A stretch of DNA of 64,000 nt. Source: Veillonella dispar (GTDB lineage: Bacteria > Bacillota > Negativicutes > Veillonellales > Veillonellaceae). The notes beneath the pieces were generated by a model. That model was given only the letters and a program-made list of their open reading frames with translations, had not been told where the DNA came from and ran no database searches. A program made the translations under genes and the position numbers. This document shows positions 25,774-35,644 of the stretch, one piece after another (positions within the stretch are counted from its first letter, which is position 1; each line of letters starts with the position of its first letter). Location of the stretch: positions 1,803,001-1,867,000 of the forward strand of contig NZ_LR134375.1 of NCBI RefSeq assembly GCF_900637515.1, read 5' to 3'.

Positions 25774-27093
25774 CTAAGCACCTTGGAATTGTGGCATATC
25801 GTCGCCACTGGAATCGTCCAATTTACCTTGAAGGTCATGGTCAACCATAGCACATACGGATGCGTCAGACCATACGTTTTCAGCAGTTTCGATCATATCG
25901 ATAATTGTATAGATTGGCAAGATGATACCAAGCAAACCAATTGGAGCACCGATGGAGCTCATCAAGGACAGTGTTAAGAAGTAACAGCCCATTGGAACGC
26001 CGGCATTACCAATGGCAGCAAGTACAGCAATGAACAACCAAGCAATCATTGTGCCCATAGTTAATTCAATACCTGCATTTTGCATTACGAATAAGGATGT
26101 TACAAGAATAAACGCTGCACAGCCATTCATATTAATAGTTGTACAAATTGGCAATACAAAACGAGCTACTGCAGGGTGAGCTTTCAAATTATCCTCAGCA
26201 GATGCCAATGTTACAGGCAATGTTGCAGCAGAAGATTTAGTGAATAATGCAACTGCTACAGCTGGAGACATTTTACGGAATACGTCCACAGGGTTTAAGC
26301 CACGGAACAACAAGAACAATGGAATAACGATAAAGAATTGGATCAAGTTACCGCCGATAACAACAGCAGTGTATTTACCTAAAGCACCAACGATGACGCC
26401 CGCTTCGATTTGAGCAGATAATTGACCTGCAAAAGCAAGGATGCCGATTGGCAACACATAAAGTAATGCTTTAATCAATGTAAATAGTAGTTCTTGTAAG
26501 CCGAACAGTACTTTCAATACTGCTTCGCGACCTTCTGTACGAGGCATAAATGCAAACGCTAAACCAACGGAAGCAGAGATAAACATAACGGACAATACGT
26601 TACCTTCCAAATATGGTTTCATAATATTGTTAGGAATAACGGATAAGAAGTGATCATAATATGTTACATGACCTAATTTTTCAGGTACTTGCGCTGCACC
26701 AGCACCAATTACATCAAGTGGTAAGTTACCTGGCGCAATCCATAGGAACAAGCCAAGGCCCACGGCTGCTGCACAAATTGTAGTAAGCAATGTATATACT
26801 ACAGCATGACCAAAGATACGACCTGTATCCTTTTTAGCACCGAGCATAGATAATGTAGTAATTACTGCTAAGGACACAGTTGGAATTGCGATGAATTGGA
26901 ATAAACGTGTGAACACAGCGGCAATAAAGTTAAATAATTCATTTAACGCTGGAATATGTTGCCATCCCAAGATAGCACCAATGATAAGTGCACCCATCCA
27001 AAGAATAAACTGACGCAATTTGCCTTGACCGCGGCTTTTTAAGGTAATCTCTTGCGCTAAGGCATCGACGTTTTTGTTGTTTTGATCTGCCAT
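25774..27093 (-). CDS. Dicarboxylate/amino-acid:cation symporter (DAACS family)
   Basis: 439 residues, about eight membrane helices plus re-entrant loops, of the glutamate/aspartate/serine symporter family. Family motifs: ALFTKSSAATLPVTLASAE (the SSAATLP hairpin), PICTTINMNGCAAFI (NMNG in TM7) and IGNAGVPMGCYFLTLSLMSS. Substrate may be an amino acid or dicarboxylate. A leader hairpin is described separately. Confidence 0.88.
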   Translation of the reverse strand: MADQNNKNVDALAQEITLKSRGQGKLRQFILWMGALIIGAILGWQHIPALNELFNFIAAVFTRLFQFIAIPTVSLAVITTLSMLGAKKDTGRIFGHAVVYTLLTTICAAAVGLGLFLWIAPGNLPLDVIGAGAAQVPEKLGHVTYYDHFLSVIPNNIMKPYLEGNVLSVMFISASVGLAFAFMPRTEGREAVLKVLFGLQELLFTLIKALLYVLPIGILAFAGQLSAQIEAGVIVGALGKYTAVVIGGNLIQFFIVIPLFLLFRGLNPVDVFRKMSPAVAVALFTKSSAATLPVTLASAEDNLKAHPAVARFVLPICTTINMNGCAAFILVTSLFVMQNAGIELTMGTMIAWLFIAVLAAIGNAGVPMGCYFLTLSLMSSIGAPIGLLGIILPIYTIIDMIETAENVWSDASVCAMVDHDLQGKLDDSSGDDMPQFQGA

Positions 27094-27140
27094 AAAAACA
27101 CCTCTCTAAAAACTAAACTTCATGAGACCACAAAAGAAAT

Positions 27141-27164
27141 AATCCCAGCCCTAGGGCTGGGATT
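27141..27164 (-). promoter_or_regulatory. Perfect 24-bp palindrome in the symporter leader
   Basis: AATCCCAGCCCT and its exact complement with no loop bases. On the minus strand it is followed by ATTATTTCTTTTG, and it lies about 48 bp ahead of the symporter start codon. A hairpin with a T-rich tail in a 5' leader suggests an attenuator; an operator is the alternative. Confidence 0.5.
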
Positions 27165-27394
27165 GTAGATATATCCTAGTCTCTTTAAATCACATTATAA
27201 AGATATGATTTAACACTGTCAAACCTAAATATTTAATATAAGGATTAATATATTCAATTAATAAAACACTTTAACTCATAAAATCAAAGTAGATAAATAC
27301 TAATGATACATGTCTATATCTACAGTAATCATTCGAGTTCGCTCTGGATTAAACACTGTCGCATTTATGCTCTCCACAACAATACCCAATCCAA
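27165..27394. other. Intergenic region, symporter promoter expected
   Basis: No gene. AT-rich, about 230 bp between the symporter leader and the end of the next minus-strand gene. No repeat, structured RNA or convincing -35/-10 pair seen. Confidence 0.5.
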
Positions 27395-28225
27395 TTACTT
27401 AGATTGATAAAACACAGCCCGTGTCCCATCATTACTAATCAAAAGTTCCACAAAATGTGGCCTTTTTGTATTACCATCATCTACAAATACATATAATCTA
27501 TGATTTCGAGTAGAGTTATATGTATCTTTAACTACAGTTTTTGTCTCTTTTCGAGGTGCAAAGCGTAGCCACTCTATAAAATTCCGTTGTGGTAAGTTTA
27601 GAGGTTCTTCCTCGATGCTCTCTATAATGTTATAGCTATCGGGATGAGATATAAAACGCTTTTTCTCCCCAGTGTCTAAATCACGTAATACACCATCCGC
27701 ATCAATTTGCGCTGTATAGGTAGCATTTTGCTTAGCTATCATTTCATACTGTGAGATTACTTTAGGGTCTCCCTCTAATACAGTATATCTCGTAGGATAT
27801 GCATTTGCCCAAACTAAGCTATCACCAGATGCAGAGGCTCTCAGAATCCCATCTGGTAGTGCATTCGGGCGCTTTAATCCTTCCGGTAATTCCTTATTAT
27901 TAGGCCAGCCCCGTTTCCAATCCATTGTGCTAAACTCAAAACCATCCATTTGATCATGAGTCGTTTGAGTATCATACTTAAACCAATCGGCTACGAGCCA
28001 AGATATACTAAGGGTTACGACAATAAACAAAGCACAAGTCAATCGGCTATGTGTTTTTTCAGATATGGACTGTTTCTTAAAGCGCCTATATTGAAGTAAC
28101 ACACTCAACACTATGGCTATGCCAAAAACAATATATGTAATAGGCGCTATGTTAAATAGCACTACTACAATTACAAACAACACGCATAGTAGAACTGTTA
28201 ATAGGCCATAAAATCCTTGGAACAA
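27395..28225 (-). CDS. Membrane protein of unknown function
   Basis: 276 residues. Three N-terminal hydrophobic helices (residues 6-28, 30-48, 61-80; e.g. FIVVVLFNIAPITYIVFGIA) are followed by an extracytoplasmic region of about 180 residues with no domain I recognise. It sits 25 bp downstream of the iron alcohol dehydrogenase, possibly in the same transcript. Confidence 0.65.
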   Translation of the reverse strand: MFQGFYGLLTVLLCVLFVIVVVLFNIAPITYIVFGIAIVLSVLLQYRRFKKQSISEKTHSRLTCALFIVVTLSISWLVADWFKYDTQTTHDQMDGFEFSTMDWKRGWPNNKELPEGLKRPNALPDGILRASASGDSLVWANAYPTRYTVLEGDPKVISQYEMIAKQNATYTAQIDADGVLRDLDTGEKKRFISHPDSYNIIESIEEEPLNLPQRNFIEWLRFAPRKETKTVVKDTYNSTRNHRLYVFVDDGNTKRPHFVELLISNDGTRAVFYQSK

Positions 28226-28250
28226 AACTCTCTCCTATTATGGATAACAC

Positions 28251-29423
28251 TTAAAACATCTTTTTATACAACTCTTCTATATCTTTACGACTTATTTCAG
28301 CAACTGTATTAGCAATATTTCCTGTAGCGACAACGTATACATTATCTACAAGCCATGGAATGTCTTTTTTCGTAAAGCCTAATTCTGTAAGGTTTGTAGT
28401 AAGATCTAGGTCATGTACAATCAAGCGTAATGCTTCACCTAGTTCAGAGCCATCTCCGTGGTTAAATATACGAGCCAAGGCGTCAAATTTATCAGGGTTT
28501 GCACTCCATGTGTATTCCACAGCAACAGGCTCAATAACAGCAAGGCCTACTCCGTGGGTGATATCTTTAAGGCCACTGGCTGGATGTTCCATGCCATGTG
28601 CTAGTGTTACACCAGCTGTATTAATAACCATGCCCCCAATGGTGCTTGCTAATGTAACAGCTTCCCAAGCTTTTGTAAGTTGTTTTTCATTGAGTACTGC
28701 TGGTTTGCCTTCAGCTGTCGCTTTCACATGTTTATATAGAGGTACAAGATATTGTGCTAATAATGTCACCGCATAATGAGCCAATGCATCGGTGAAAGGT
28801 TGCGCTGTTTTAGAGGTATAGGCCTCGATATTGTGGCAGAGTGCATCAAAGCCAACAGATGCCAATACATGAGGTGGCATAGTGCCCATTACAGCAGGAT
28901 CTACGATGGAAACCTTAGGCACGATAGCGTTACAACGCAAAGATTTTTTGTCCCCTGTTTCAGGATTAGTAAGGACCCCAAAACCATTGCCTTCAGAGCC
29001 GGTACCACAGGTTGTAGGAATGACAATAAGAGGCAACGCATTATCACTGACTTTACGGTTGAAAATATAGTCGTTGATGTCGCCATCATTGACAGCCATG
29101 AAGGCAATCCCTTTTGCACAGTCCATAATGGACCCACCACCGATAGCAATCACCATATCGCAACTTTCAGATTTAGCTAAAGCAGCGCCGTCTAACGCTG
29201 TTGTAGTCAACGGATTAGCATCAACTTGATCAAAAAGGACATGGTCAATATGCGCCGCATCAAGCTTTGCCACAACACGGTCATATAAGCCAGATTTTTT
29301 CGCACTACTGCGACCAGTTACAATAAGGGCTTTCTTGCCATAAGGCGCGGCAAAATCGGCAATATGATCTACTTTATTCCAACCAAATTGGATATTTACA
29401 GGTAAAAAATAAGAGAATTCCAT
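28251..29423 (-). CDS. Iron-containing alcohol dehydrogenase (BdhA-like)
   Basis: 390 residues; NAD(P)H-dependent long-chain group III alcohol dehydrogenase similar to butanol dehydrogenases. Nucleotide motif IAIGGGSIMDCAKG. Metal ligands: D and H in FDALCHNIEAY, H in LAHGMEHPASG, H in DITHGVGLAV. It is a different enzyme from PduQ and lies outside the pdu operon. Physiological substrate not known. Confidence 0.87.
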   Translation of the reverse strand: MEFSYFLPVNIQFGWNKVDHIADFAAPYGKKALIVTGRSSAKKSGLYDRVVAKLDAAHIDHVLFDQVDANPLTTTALDGAALAKSESCDMVIAIGGGSIMDCAKGIAFMAVNDGDINDYIFNRKVSDNALPLIVIPTTCGTGSEGNGFGVLTNPETGDKKSLRCNAIVPKVSIVDPAVMGTMPPHVLASVGFDALCHNIEAYTSKTAQPFTDALAHYAVTLLAQYLVPLYKHVKATAEGKPAVLNEKQLTKAWEAVTLASTIGGMVINTAGVTLAHGMEHPASGLKDITHGVGLAVIEPVAVEYTWSANPDKFDALARIFNHGDGSELGEALRLIVHDLDLTTNLTELGFTKKDIPWLVDNVYVVATGNIANTVAEISRKDIEELYKKMF

Positions 29424-29570
29424 GTGATAACCTCTTTTCTTTGAAAACTAGTTCTTAAAGTTATTGTAATGTATATTTGAGGGCATGTAAAACCTCATAG
29501 GGTTTTCACCAGAAAACAAGTATACTAATAATAAGAGGGGGTATTTATATTTATAGAGGGAGAGACATCT

Positions 29571-31130
29571 ATGAAATTTGCCATTAAACATTTATGGTCT
29601 TCGCTGCGGGACCTAGCAACGCAGTCGCCTATATTACTGGCATTAATTGCCGTATTTTCATGTACACCGTTGTATATTGAACAAGATTGGTTTTCCGAAA
29701 TCGATCTTAAGCTATACTCACTGTATTTCTTTATCGTCATATTACAAAGTTATATAACAAGGGCTCGAAAGTTTTCCATCTTATATATCTTGGTAAGTAT
29801 CGGAATCAGCGTTGGCCTTTATATGATTCACGAAACCTATGGCTATGTGCGGGGCATTGAGCTAGCCACGGAAAATATATCGTACCTATGGCTGTACTCC
29901 ATGATTGCCTTATACTTCACATCGCCCGGTGAACACTACATCGGCGAAATCATTAACCGCATCAAGCGAATTGGTATCACCCTTGTTACGTCTACGCTAT
30001 ACAACATTGTTATCATTATGAGTTTATGGTTCTTCTTCATCATCGTGGACCAACCATTCAACTTTGAAGAAACCATTTTTAAAGTGCTCGCATCCATTAA
30101 TATATTCATTTGTCTATCTATGGTATGTTCTTACAAAGAGGATCCTGCAGGTCCTCCCGCACCGAACTCATTCTTTACCGTCGTATTCGGCATCATCTTG
30201 CCAAAGGCATCCATTATTACAGGCATTCTAGCTAACATCTATCTAGTCTTGATTCTGTTGGGCCTTCGCGATGATACTCGATTCTTCTACACGTACTATC
30301 CGTATGTAGCCATTTTCTACCTATTCTACTTGGCTAGCTTTAGATCTAGTGAAAGCAGCAGAACACAGCAAATCCTGTGCTTCCTATTCATTACGCTCAC
30401 TACATTGTGCTTAGCCCTTATCGGTAAGCGTGTAATTAATGAACCAATTCTCTGGCTCAATACGATTTACGTAAGCGCATTCAATCTAATTTTCTTAGCA
30501 CATAATGTATATTCTCTTGTGAAAGGGTTAAAACCTTCTGTACACACAACTGTTATGGCTCTTGCCTTAGGCGCTGTTCTCTTGACGCCATTCATAGGCT
30601 ATACAACGTATCGTGAATTTGTGACCTATACCAAGGTTGATGGCGAATGGCATGCAACCCTACCAATAGTAGCTACCTTTGATCCTAACTTCACAGATTA
30701 CGGCACACCATATGTACCTGTGGACGATTTAAAACTGCCAGATACAAACCCAGTAAACGGCAGACGCGTCGAGTATATCAATTTTGATGCTTTGTCTGCA
30801 CCAAAGGTTATTTCTATTGCAGGCTACGACAAATACATTGAAAATATCGAATTAATAGTCTATGAAAGAGACCTTAAGGAATATCAAGTAGAATCGGCTA
30901 ACTTCGACTCCATTTCCTTCAAATTCCTTAACCATGGCCTTGATCTAGAAGTATCTTTACCAAACGGAGTAACAGAGGTGCATCATATTTATGATAAGTT
31001 CCTTACCGTCGATAAAACAGCTATCGATCCTATCATTATAGAAGGCACGGGATACAAGCTATTGATTACGTCGTACTTCATAAACCAATTCGACACGCGC
31101 AAACTTAAATTTAATGTACTTTATAATTAA
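29571..31130 (+). CDS. DUF4153 family membrane protein
   Basis: 519 residues with about ten to twelve membrane helices in the first 350 residues and a soluble C-terminal half with YxxxY strands. N-terminal motif KHLWSSLRDLATQSPILLALIAVFSCTPLY. Resembles the DUF4153 group. Function unknown. Ribosome site GGGAGAG. Single-gene unit ending at a bidirectional terminator. Confidence 0.7.
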   Translation: MKFAIKHLWSSLRDLATQSPILLALIAVFSCTPLYIEQDWFSEIDLKLYSLYFFIVILQSYITRARKFSILYILVSIGISVGLYMIHETYGYVRGIELATENISYLWLYSMIALYFTSPGEHYIGEIINRIKRIGITLVTSTLYNIVIIMSLWFFFIIVDQPFNFEETIFKVLASINIFICLSMVCSYKEDPAGPPAPNSFFTVVFGIILPKASIITGILANIYLVLILLGLRDDTRFFYTYYPYVAIFYLFYLASFRSSESSRTQQILCFLFITLTTLCLALIGKRVINEPILWLNTIYVSAFNLIFLAHNVYSLVKGLKPSVHTTVMALALGAVLLTPFIGYTTYREFVTYTKVDGEWHATLPIVATFDPNFTDYGTPYVPVDDLKLPDTNPVNGRRVEYINFDALSAPKVISIAGYDKYIENIELIVYERDLKEYQVESANFDSISFKFLNHGLDLEVSLPNGVTEVHHIYDKFLTVDKTAIDPIIIEGTGYKLLITSYFINQFDTRKLKFNVLYN

Positions 31131-31177
31131 GCATAATGTGCCATATAATAACTACAACACTATATGTATACTATGAC

Positions 31178-31210
31178 AAAAGCAGTACCCCACAGGGGGT
31201 ACTGCTTTTA
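31178..31210. terminator. Bidirectional terminator between DUF4153 and flavodoxin genes
   Basis: Hairpin AAAAGCAGTACCCC / GGGGTACTGCTTTT with ACA loop, T runs on both strands, between convergent genes. Confidence 0.9.
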
Positions 31211-31214
31211 TTCG

Positions 31215-31730
31215 TTAGCTAAGCTTTATAAGAATATCTTTAGCAAAGTCTTGTGCTGCTTGAAAGTCTTCTTTATTTGGATGTACTGCAGCTTGTTTAT
31301 GTCGTGCATCTCTATCAGCTGATTGGCCATGGCTATGTCCCTTAGGGAACATTTTATACATCATTTCGATGACCTTAGGGTCTACCTTGCCTTGGCAGAT
31401 GAAAGTCCCTACAGACTCTACTCCATCTGGTAAACAGTTTGCTGCATTGATTAAACTCTCCTTAGCATGTGCCATTTGTGGTGGTACGCCTGCCGTTGCA
31501 AACAAGGCAATATGTGGATTATGTAATGTACCGAGTACATCACGAGCTTCTTTATTGGCTGTTCCTTTATCAACCCAGAATCCTACAAACACAAGATCGT
31601 AAGATGATAAATCGGTGGGCAATTCTTTCATAGATACACATGGTGTACCTGCTGGCAATACACTAGTAATAGCCTCAGCTACTTGTTTCGTGTTCCCTGT
31701 AAGGGAAGAATATATAACAATAGACTTCAT
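31215..31730 (-). CDS. Flavodoxin family protein
   Basis: 171 residues. FMN phosphate loop YSSLTGNTKQVAEAI at residues 6-20, and flavodoxin-fold segments (DLVFVGFWVDKGTANKEA, IALFATAGVPP). The length is longer than classical flavodoxin, with a His-rich C-terminal tail (PKGHSHGQSADRDARH). Probably a single-electron carrier in anaerobic metabolism. Upstream is the nrd promoter region, transcribed away from it. Confidence 0.8.
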   Translation of the reverse strand: MKSIVIYSSLTGNTKQVAEAITSVLPAGTPCVSMKELPTDLSSYDLVFVGFWVDKGTANKEARDVLGTLHNPHIALFATAGVPPQMAHAKESLINAANCLPDGVESVGTFICQGKVDPKVIEMMYKMFPKGHSHGQSADRDARHKQAAVHPNKEDFQAAQDFAKDILIKLS

Positions 31731-31985
31731 GTCTTACCTCCTAATTAATATATATATCTATTATAGGACATATATATCAGACCTTTAATAAAATAAATCA
31801 CAATATTATATTGAAGGAAATTCTATTTACTGATACGTACTATTTTTACGTACTATTTTAATATTCTGAAAAAAGATATATCATTCAAAATCATCATATA
31901 TGCGTCCCATATAGTATTTTCTAGCATTTATAACTATATCGATAAATTTAAGCATACTATATTTATAATTTTCTAAATGTCAATA

Positions 31986-32014
31986 TTGAATGTATAGAAT
32001 TTTTTCGCTATAAT
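31986..32014 (+). promoter_or_regulatory. Promoter ahead of nrdA
   Basis: -35 TTGAAT (31986-31991) and -10 TATAAT (32009-32014) separated by 17 bp. The first transcribed bases are followed within about 25 nt by a terminator hairpin, so the promoter feeds a leader. The wider intergenic stretch (31731-32174) otherwise holds no gene. Confidence 0.7.
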
Positions 32015-32038
32015 CGTAACATAATGTATAAGCTTAAT

Positions 32039-32075
32039 AAGAAAACTACCATATATTGTAGTTTTCTTATTTTTC
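32039..32075 (+). terminator. Terminator/attenuator in the nrdA leader
   Basis: 11-bp stem AAGAAAACTAC / GTAGTTTTCTT followed by ATTTTTC, about 100 bp upstream of the nrdA start and just downstream of the strong promoter. It would stop most transcripts unless something prevents folding. A second 9-bp inverted repeat, GATTAGACT (32077-32085) / AGTCTAATC (32112-32120), follows and could take part in switching. Confidence 0.65.
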
Positions 32076-32174
32076 TGATTAGACTTAACTTAAAGATATT
32101 TTATACTTTTCAGTCTAATCTTATATATGCTTAAATTAACAGTTTTATTACTTTTAAACTCAAGGGGAACAGTA

Positions 32175-34457
32175 ATGGAGATTATGATCAAGAAACGGGA
32201 TGGCCATTTCGAGCCTTTGTCCGTTGAAAAAACGAAACGTATGATTGCCTTCGCATGTTTGGGGTTAGATTCTTGTGATCCACTAGAATTGGAAATGGAT
32301 GCGAAGTTACAATTCGTTGATGGTATGACTACTAAAGAGATTCAAAAAACTTTAGTACAAACGGCTATCGAAAAGGTTATCTCTAAAAAAGACGACGGTT
32401 TCGGCAACCAAGTTAATAAAATGAACCAAGATTGGCAATTTGTAGCGGCTCGTCTATTCTTGTTCGATCTCTATAAAGAAGCAGCTATTACACGCCGTTA
32501 CAAAGCATTCGGTTATGGCAACTTCCCAAATCTTGTACACATGCTTGTAGAGGAGAAAAAATACGCTGACTTCTTCGTTACTGAATATACAGCTGACGAA
32601 TTGCAAGAATTAGGCGATTACATCAAGCCTAAACGAGACTATCTCTTCAACTATGAAGGTCTTAAATTATTGGCTGACCGTTACTTGGTAAAAGGCTTCA
32701 ACAAAGAAATCTACGAATTACCTCAAGAACGTTTCATGGCTATCGCTATGCACTTGGCATTAGTAGAAGGCGAAAACAAAGTAGAATACGCTAAGAAATT
32801 CTACGATTTGATGAGTCAATTAAAAATGACAACAGCTACACCTACATTAGCAAATGCAGGCACACCATTCCATCAATTGTCCTCATGCTTCATCTCTGGT
32901 GTAGATGACAACTTATGGTCCATTTACGACGTAAACAGCAAATTCTCCCGCGTATCTAAACACGGTGGTGCTCTTGGTATCTACCTTGGTAAAGTTCGTG
33001 CCTTGAACTCCGACATCCGCGGGTTCAAAAACTCCTCTGGTGGCGTTATTCCTTGGATCCGTTTGTACAATGATACAGCTGTTGCAGTAGATCAATTGGG
33101 TAAGCGTAAAGGCGGCGCTACAGTAACACTTGATATTTGGCATAAAGACTTCTACGAATTTGTAGAACTTCGTACAAACAATGGTGATGACCGTCGTAAA
33201 GCACACGATATCTTCCCTGCTATCTCTGTTCCAAACATCTTCATGGAACGTATGATTGCTCGTGAAAACTTCACCCTCTTCGATCCTCATGAAATCTTAG
33301 CTGTAAAAGGTTATGCCTTAGAAGACTACTACGATACTGATGACAATAAGGAATTCACAAAACGTTACCTTGAATGTGAACAAGATCCTAACTTACACGG
33401 TATCGAAGTACCAGCATTAGACATGATGAAAAAAATCATGCGCTCCGCTGTTGAAACGGGTACACCGTTCATCTTCTTCCGCGATACTGTAAACGCTGCA
33501 AACCCTAACAAACATGCAGGTATGATTTACGCATCCAACTTGTGCCACGAAATCGCACAAAACGTTGGGTTCACTAATCTTGCTGAAGAAATTATCAACG
33601 AAGACGGTACTATCACTACGAAAACAAATACAGGTGACATGGTTACATGTAACTTGAACTCCATCAGCCTTGGCCGTATTACTGACGAAGAGTTAGAAGA
33701 AAATATTGCCCTTCAAATTCGAATGCTAGACAATGTTATCTCTATCAACCAAGCGCCAGTGCCAGAGTCTCGCATGACGTCTGATAAATACCGCGCTATT
33801 GGTCTTGGTACTTCTGGTTACCACCACTACCTTGTAAACCACGATATCCAATGGGAATCTGATGAGCACATCGAAGTAGCAGACAAATTATTCGAAAACA
33901 TCGCCTACTATGCTATCAAAGCTTCCATGGAATTGGCTAAAGAAAAAGGTGCATACCCTGCATTTAAAGGTTCCGAATGGGAAACTGGTGAATACTTCAC
34001 ACGTCGTGGCTATACATCTGATCGTTGGAAACAATTAGCTGCAGACGTTGCTAAATATGGTATCCGTAATGGTTACTTGATGGCTGTAGCGCCTACTGGT
34101 TCTACTTCCAATATTGCGAATACTACAGCTGGTATCGACCCAATCTTCAAAAAATTCTTCATTGAAGAAAAGAAAGGTTCTTTCACACCAAAAACTGCAC
34201 CAGATTTGAACAATAAAACATTCTGGCTCTACAAAGAAGCTCATACAATCGACCAACAATGGTCTATCAAAGCTTGTGGCGTACGTCAACGTCATATTGA
34301 CCAAGCACAATCTTTCAACTTGTATATCACACCTCAAATGAAGGCGAAAGAAATTCTAGACCTTTATGTTGAGGCCTACAAACAAGGTATCAAAACAATC
34401 TACTATATCCGTAACCAATCCCTTGAAATGGATGAGTGCACAAGCTGCTCCTCCTAA
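32175..34457 (+). CDS. nrdA: Class I ribonucleoside-diphosphate reductase alpha subunit
   Basis: 760 residues. ATP-cone allosteric domain at residues 3-95 (KKRDGHFEPLSVEKTKRMIA), then the catalytic barrel. Active-site regions: NAGTPFHQLSSCFI, the NLCHEIAQNVGF stretch and VAPTGSTSNIANTTAG. The C-terminus carries the redox cysteine pair CTSC (LEMDECTSCSS). Reduces ribonucleotides for DNA synthesis. Start at ATG 32175 with AAGGGGAACAG upstream; earlier in-frame codons lack this. Co-transcribed with nrdB after 74 bp. No nrdI or nrdH, which favours class Ia over Ib. Confidence 0.94.
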   Translation: MEIMIKKRDGHFEPLSVEKTKRMIAFACLGLDSCDPLELEMDAKLQFVDGMTTKEIQKTLVQTAIEKVISKKDDGFGNQVNKMNQDWQFVAARLFLFDLYKEAAITRRYKAFGYGNFPNLVHMLVEEKKYADFFVTEYTADELQELGDYIKPKRDYLFNYEGLKLLADRYLVKGFNKEIYELPQERFMAIAMHLALVEGENKVEYAKKFYDLMSQLKMTTATPTLANAGTPFHQLSSCFISGVDDNLWSIYDVNSKFSRVSKHGGALGIYLGKVRALNSDIRGFKNSSGGVIPWIRLYNDTAVAVDQLGKRKGGATVTLDIWHKDFYEFVELRTNNGDDRRKAHDIFPAISVPNIFMERMIARENFTLFDPHEILAVKGYALEDYYDTDDNKEFTKRYLECEQDPNLHGIEVPALDMMKKIMRSAVETGTPFIFFRDTVNAANPNKHAGMIYASNLCHEIAQNVGFTNLAEEIINEDGTITTKTNTGDMVTCNLNSISLGRITDEELEENIALQIRMLDNVISINQAPVPESRMTSDKYRAIGLGTSGYHHYLVNHDIQWESDEHIEVADKLFENIAYYAIKASMELAKEKGAYPAFKGSEWETGEYFTRRGYTSDRWKQLAADVAKYGIRNGYLMAVAPTGSTSNIANTTAGIDPIFKKFFIEEKKGSFTPKTAPDLNNKTFWLYKEAHTIDQQWSIKACGVRQRHIDQAQSFNLYITPQMKAKEILDLYVEAYKQGIKTIYYIRNQSLEMDECTSCSS

Positions 34458-34531
34458 TACGAGATGTGTATATAAGTCTGATGACGACCTATCGCAGTAT
34501 AGGTCGCATCGTTGTATAAAGGAGTCCTACT

Positions 34532-35560
34532 ATGGAGAAAAAACTGATTTTCAACGAACATGGTGAACGTGGCACGCAATCTATGATTGGCGGCAACACA
34601 ACAAACCTTCGCGAATGGAACCGTATCAAGTACGACTGGGCTAACCAAATGTACCGCACAATGCTCAACAACTTCTGGATTCCTGAAGAGATTTCCTTGA
34701 ACGAAGACGTTAAGCAATTCCCATACTTAACAGATTACGAACGCCGTGCATTCGATAAAATCATTGCGTTCTTGAACTTCCTTGATTCCATTCAATCTGA
34801 AAACTTGCCTAACTTGAGCCGTTATATTACAGCCTCTGAAGTGGCATCCTTATTGAATATCCAAGCATTCCAAGAAGAAATTCACGCTCAAAGTTATTCC
34901 TACATTTTGGATACTGTAACGAACCCTATTACACGTGACAAAATTTATGACGAATGGCGTACAGATAAAACATTGCTTGAACGTAACCGTTTCATCGCCG
35001 ATGCATATCAACGGTTTAGCGATGATCCTAGCGAAGCAAACCTTATTCACACAATCATTGCAAACTATATCTTAGAAGGTATTTACTTCTACTCTGGCTT
35101 TAGCTTCTTCTACACATTGGCACGCCAAGGTAAAATGACAGCTACATCTACAATCTTCAAATACATTAACCGCGACGAAGTAACTCACCTTGTATTGTTC
35201 CAAAACATCATCCGCGAGTTACGTCGTGAACGCCCTGACTTGTTCACTCCTGAACTAGAAGCGAAAATCACTGACATGATTCGTCAAGGTGCAGAAAATG
35301 AAATCGCATGGGGTCAATACATCACTGATGATAAAATCCTCGGCCTTAACAATGTTCTTATCGAACGCTATATCAAATACCTTGCCAATATCCGCTTAGA
35401 AGCAATCGGCTTGCCTCATCTATATCCTGAAATCAAGGATAATCCAATGGAATGGATCGAAAGCTTCTCTAACTTGAATAGTACAAAAACAGACTTCTTC
35501 GAAGCAAAAGTTACAAACTATACAAAAGCAGCGGCATTCGATTTTGATGATTTAGAATAG
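34532..35560 (+). CDS. nrdB: Class I ribonucleotide reductase beta subunit
   Basis: 342 residues, the radical-generating di-metal subunit. Ligand motifs are all seen: D85 (LNFLDSIQ), E115 and H118 (QEEIHAQSY), and E/H in NRDEVTHLVLFQ. Tyr122 for the tyrosyl radical is present. Residues 333-342 (AAAFDFDDLE) are the C-terminal tail that docks on NrdA. A diverged copy of this tail lies downstream at 36421-36471. Good ribosome site AAAGGAG. Confidence 0.95.
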   Translation: MEKKLIFNEHGERGTQSMIGGNTTNLREWNRIKYDWANQMYRTMLNNFWIPEEISLNEDVKQFPYLTDYERRAFDKIIAFLNFLDSIQSENLPNLSRYITASEVASLLNIQAFQEEIHAQSYSYILDTVTNPITRDKIYDEWRTDKTLLERNRFIADAYQRFSDDPSEANLIHTIIANYILEGIYFYSGFSFFYTLARQGKMTATSTIFKYINRDEVTHLVLFQNIIRELRRERPDLFTPELEAKITDMIRQGAENEIAWGQYITDDKILGLNNVLIERYIKYLANIRLEAIGLPHLYPEIKDNPMEWIESFSNLNSTKTDFFEAKVTNYTKAAAFDFDDLE

Positions 35561-35579
35561 TAACAAAAAAGATAAAAGA

Positions 35580-35616
35580 AAAAGTGATTCTCCCATCGTG
35601 AGAATCACTTTTTTTC
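35580..35616. terminator. Terminator after nrdB
   Basis: AAAAAGTGATTCTC / GAGAATCACTTTTTTT hairpin about 20 bp after the nrdB stop; T run on both strands. It also serves the convergent rubredoxin-membrane gene. Confidence 0.88.
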
Positions 35617-35644
35617 TTTATAAAGGTTATTCAATTAATAACTG

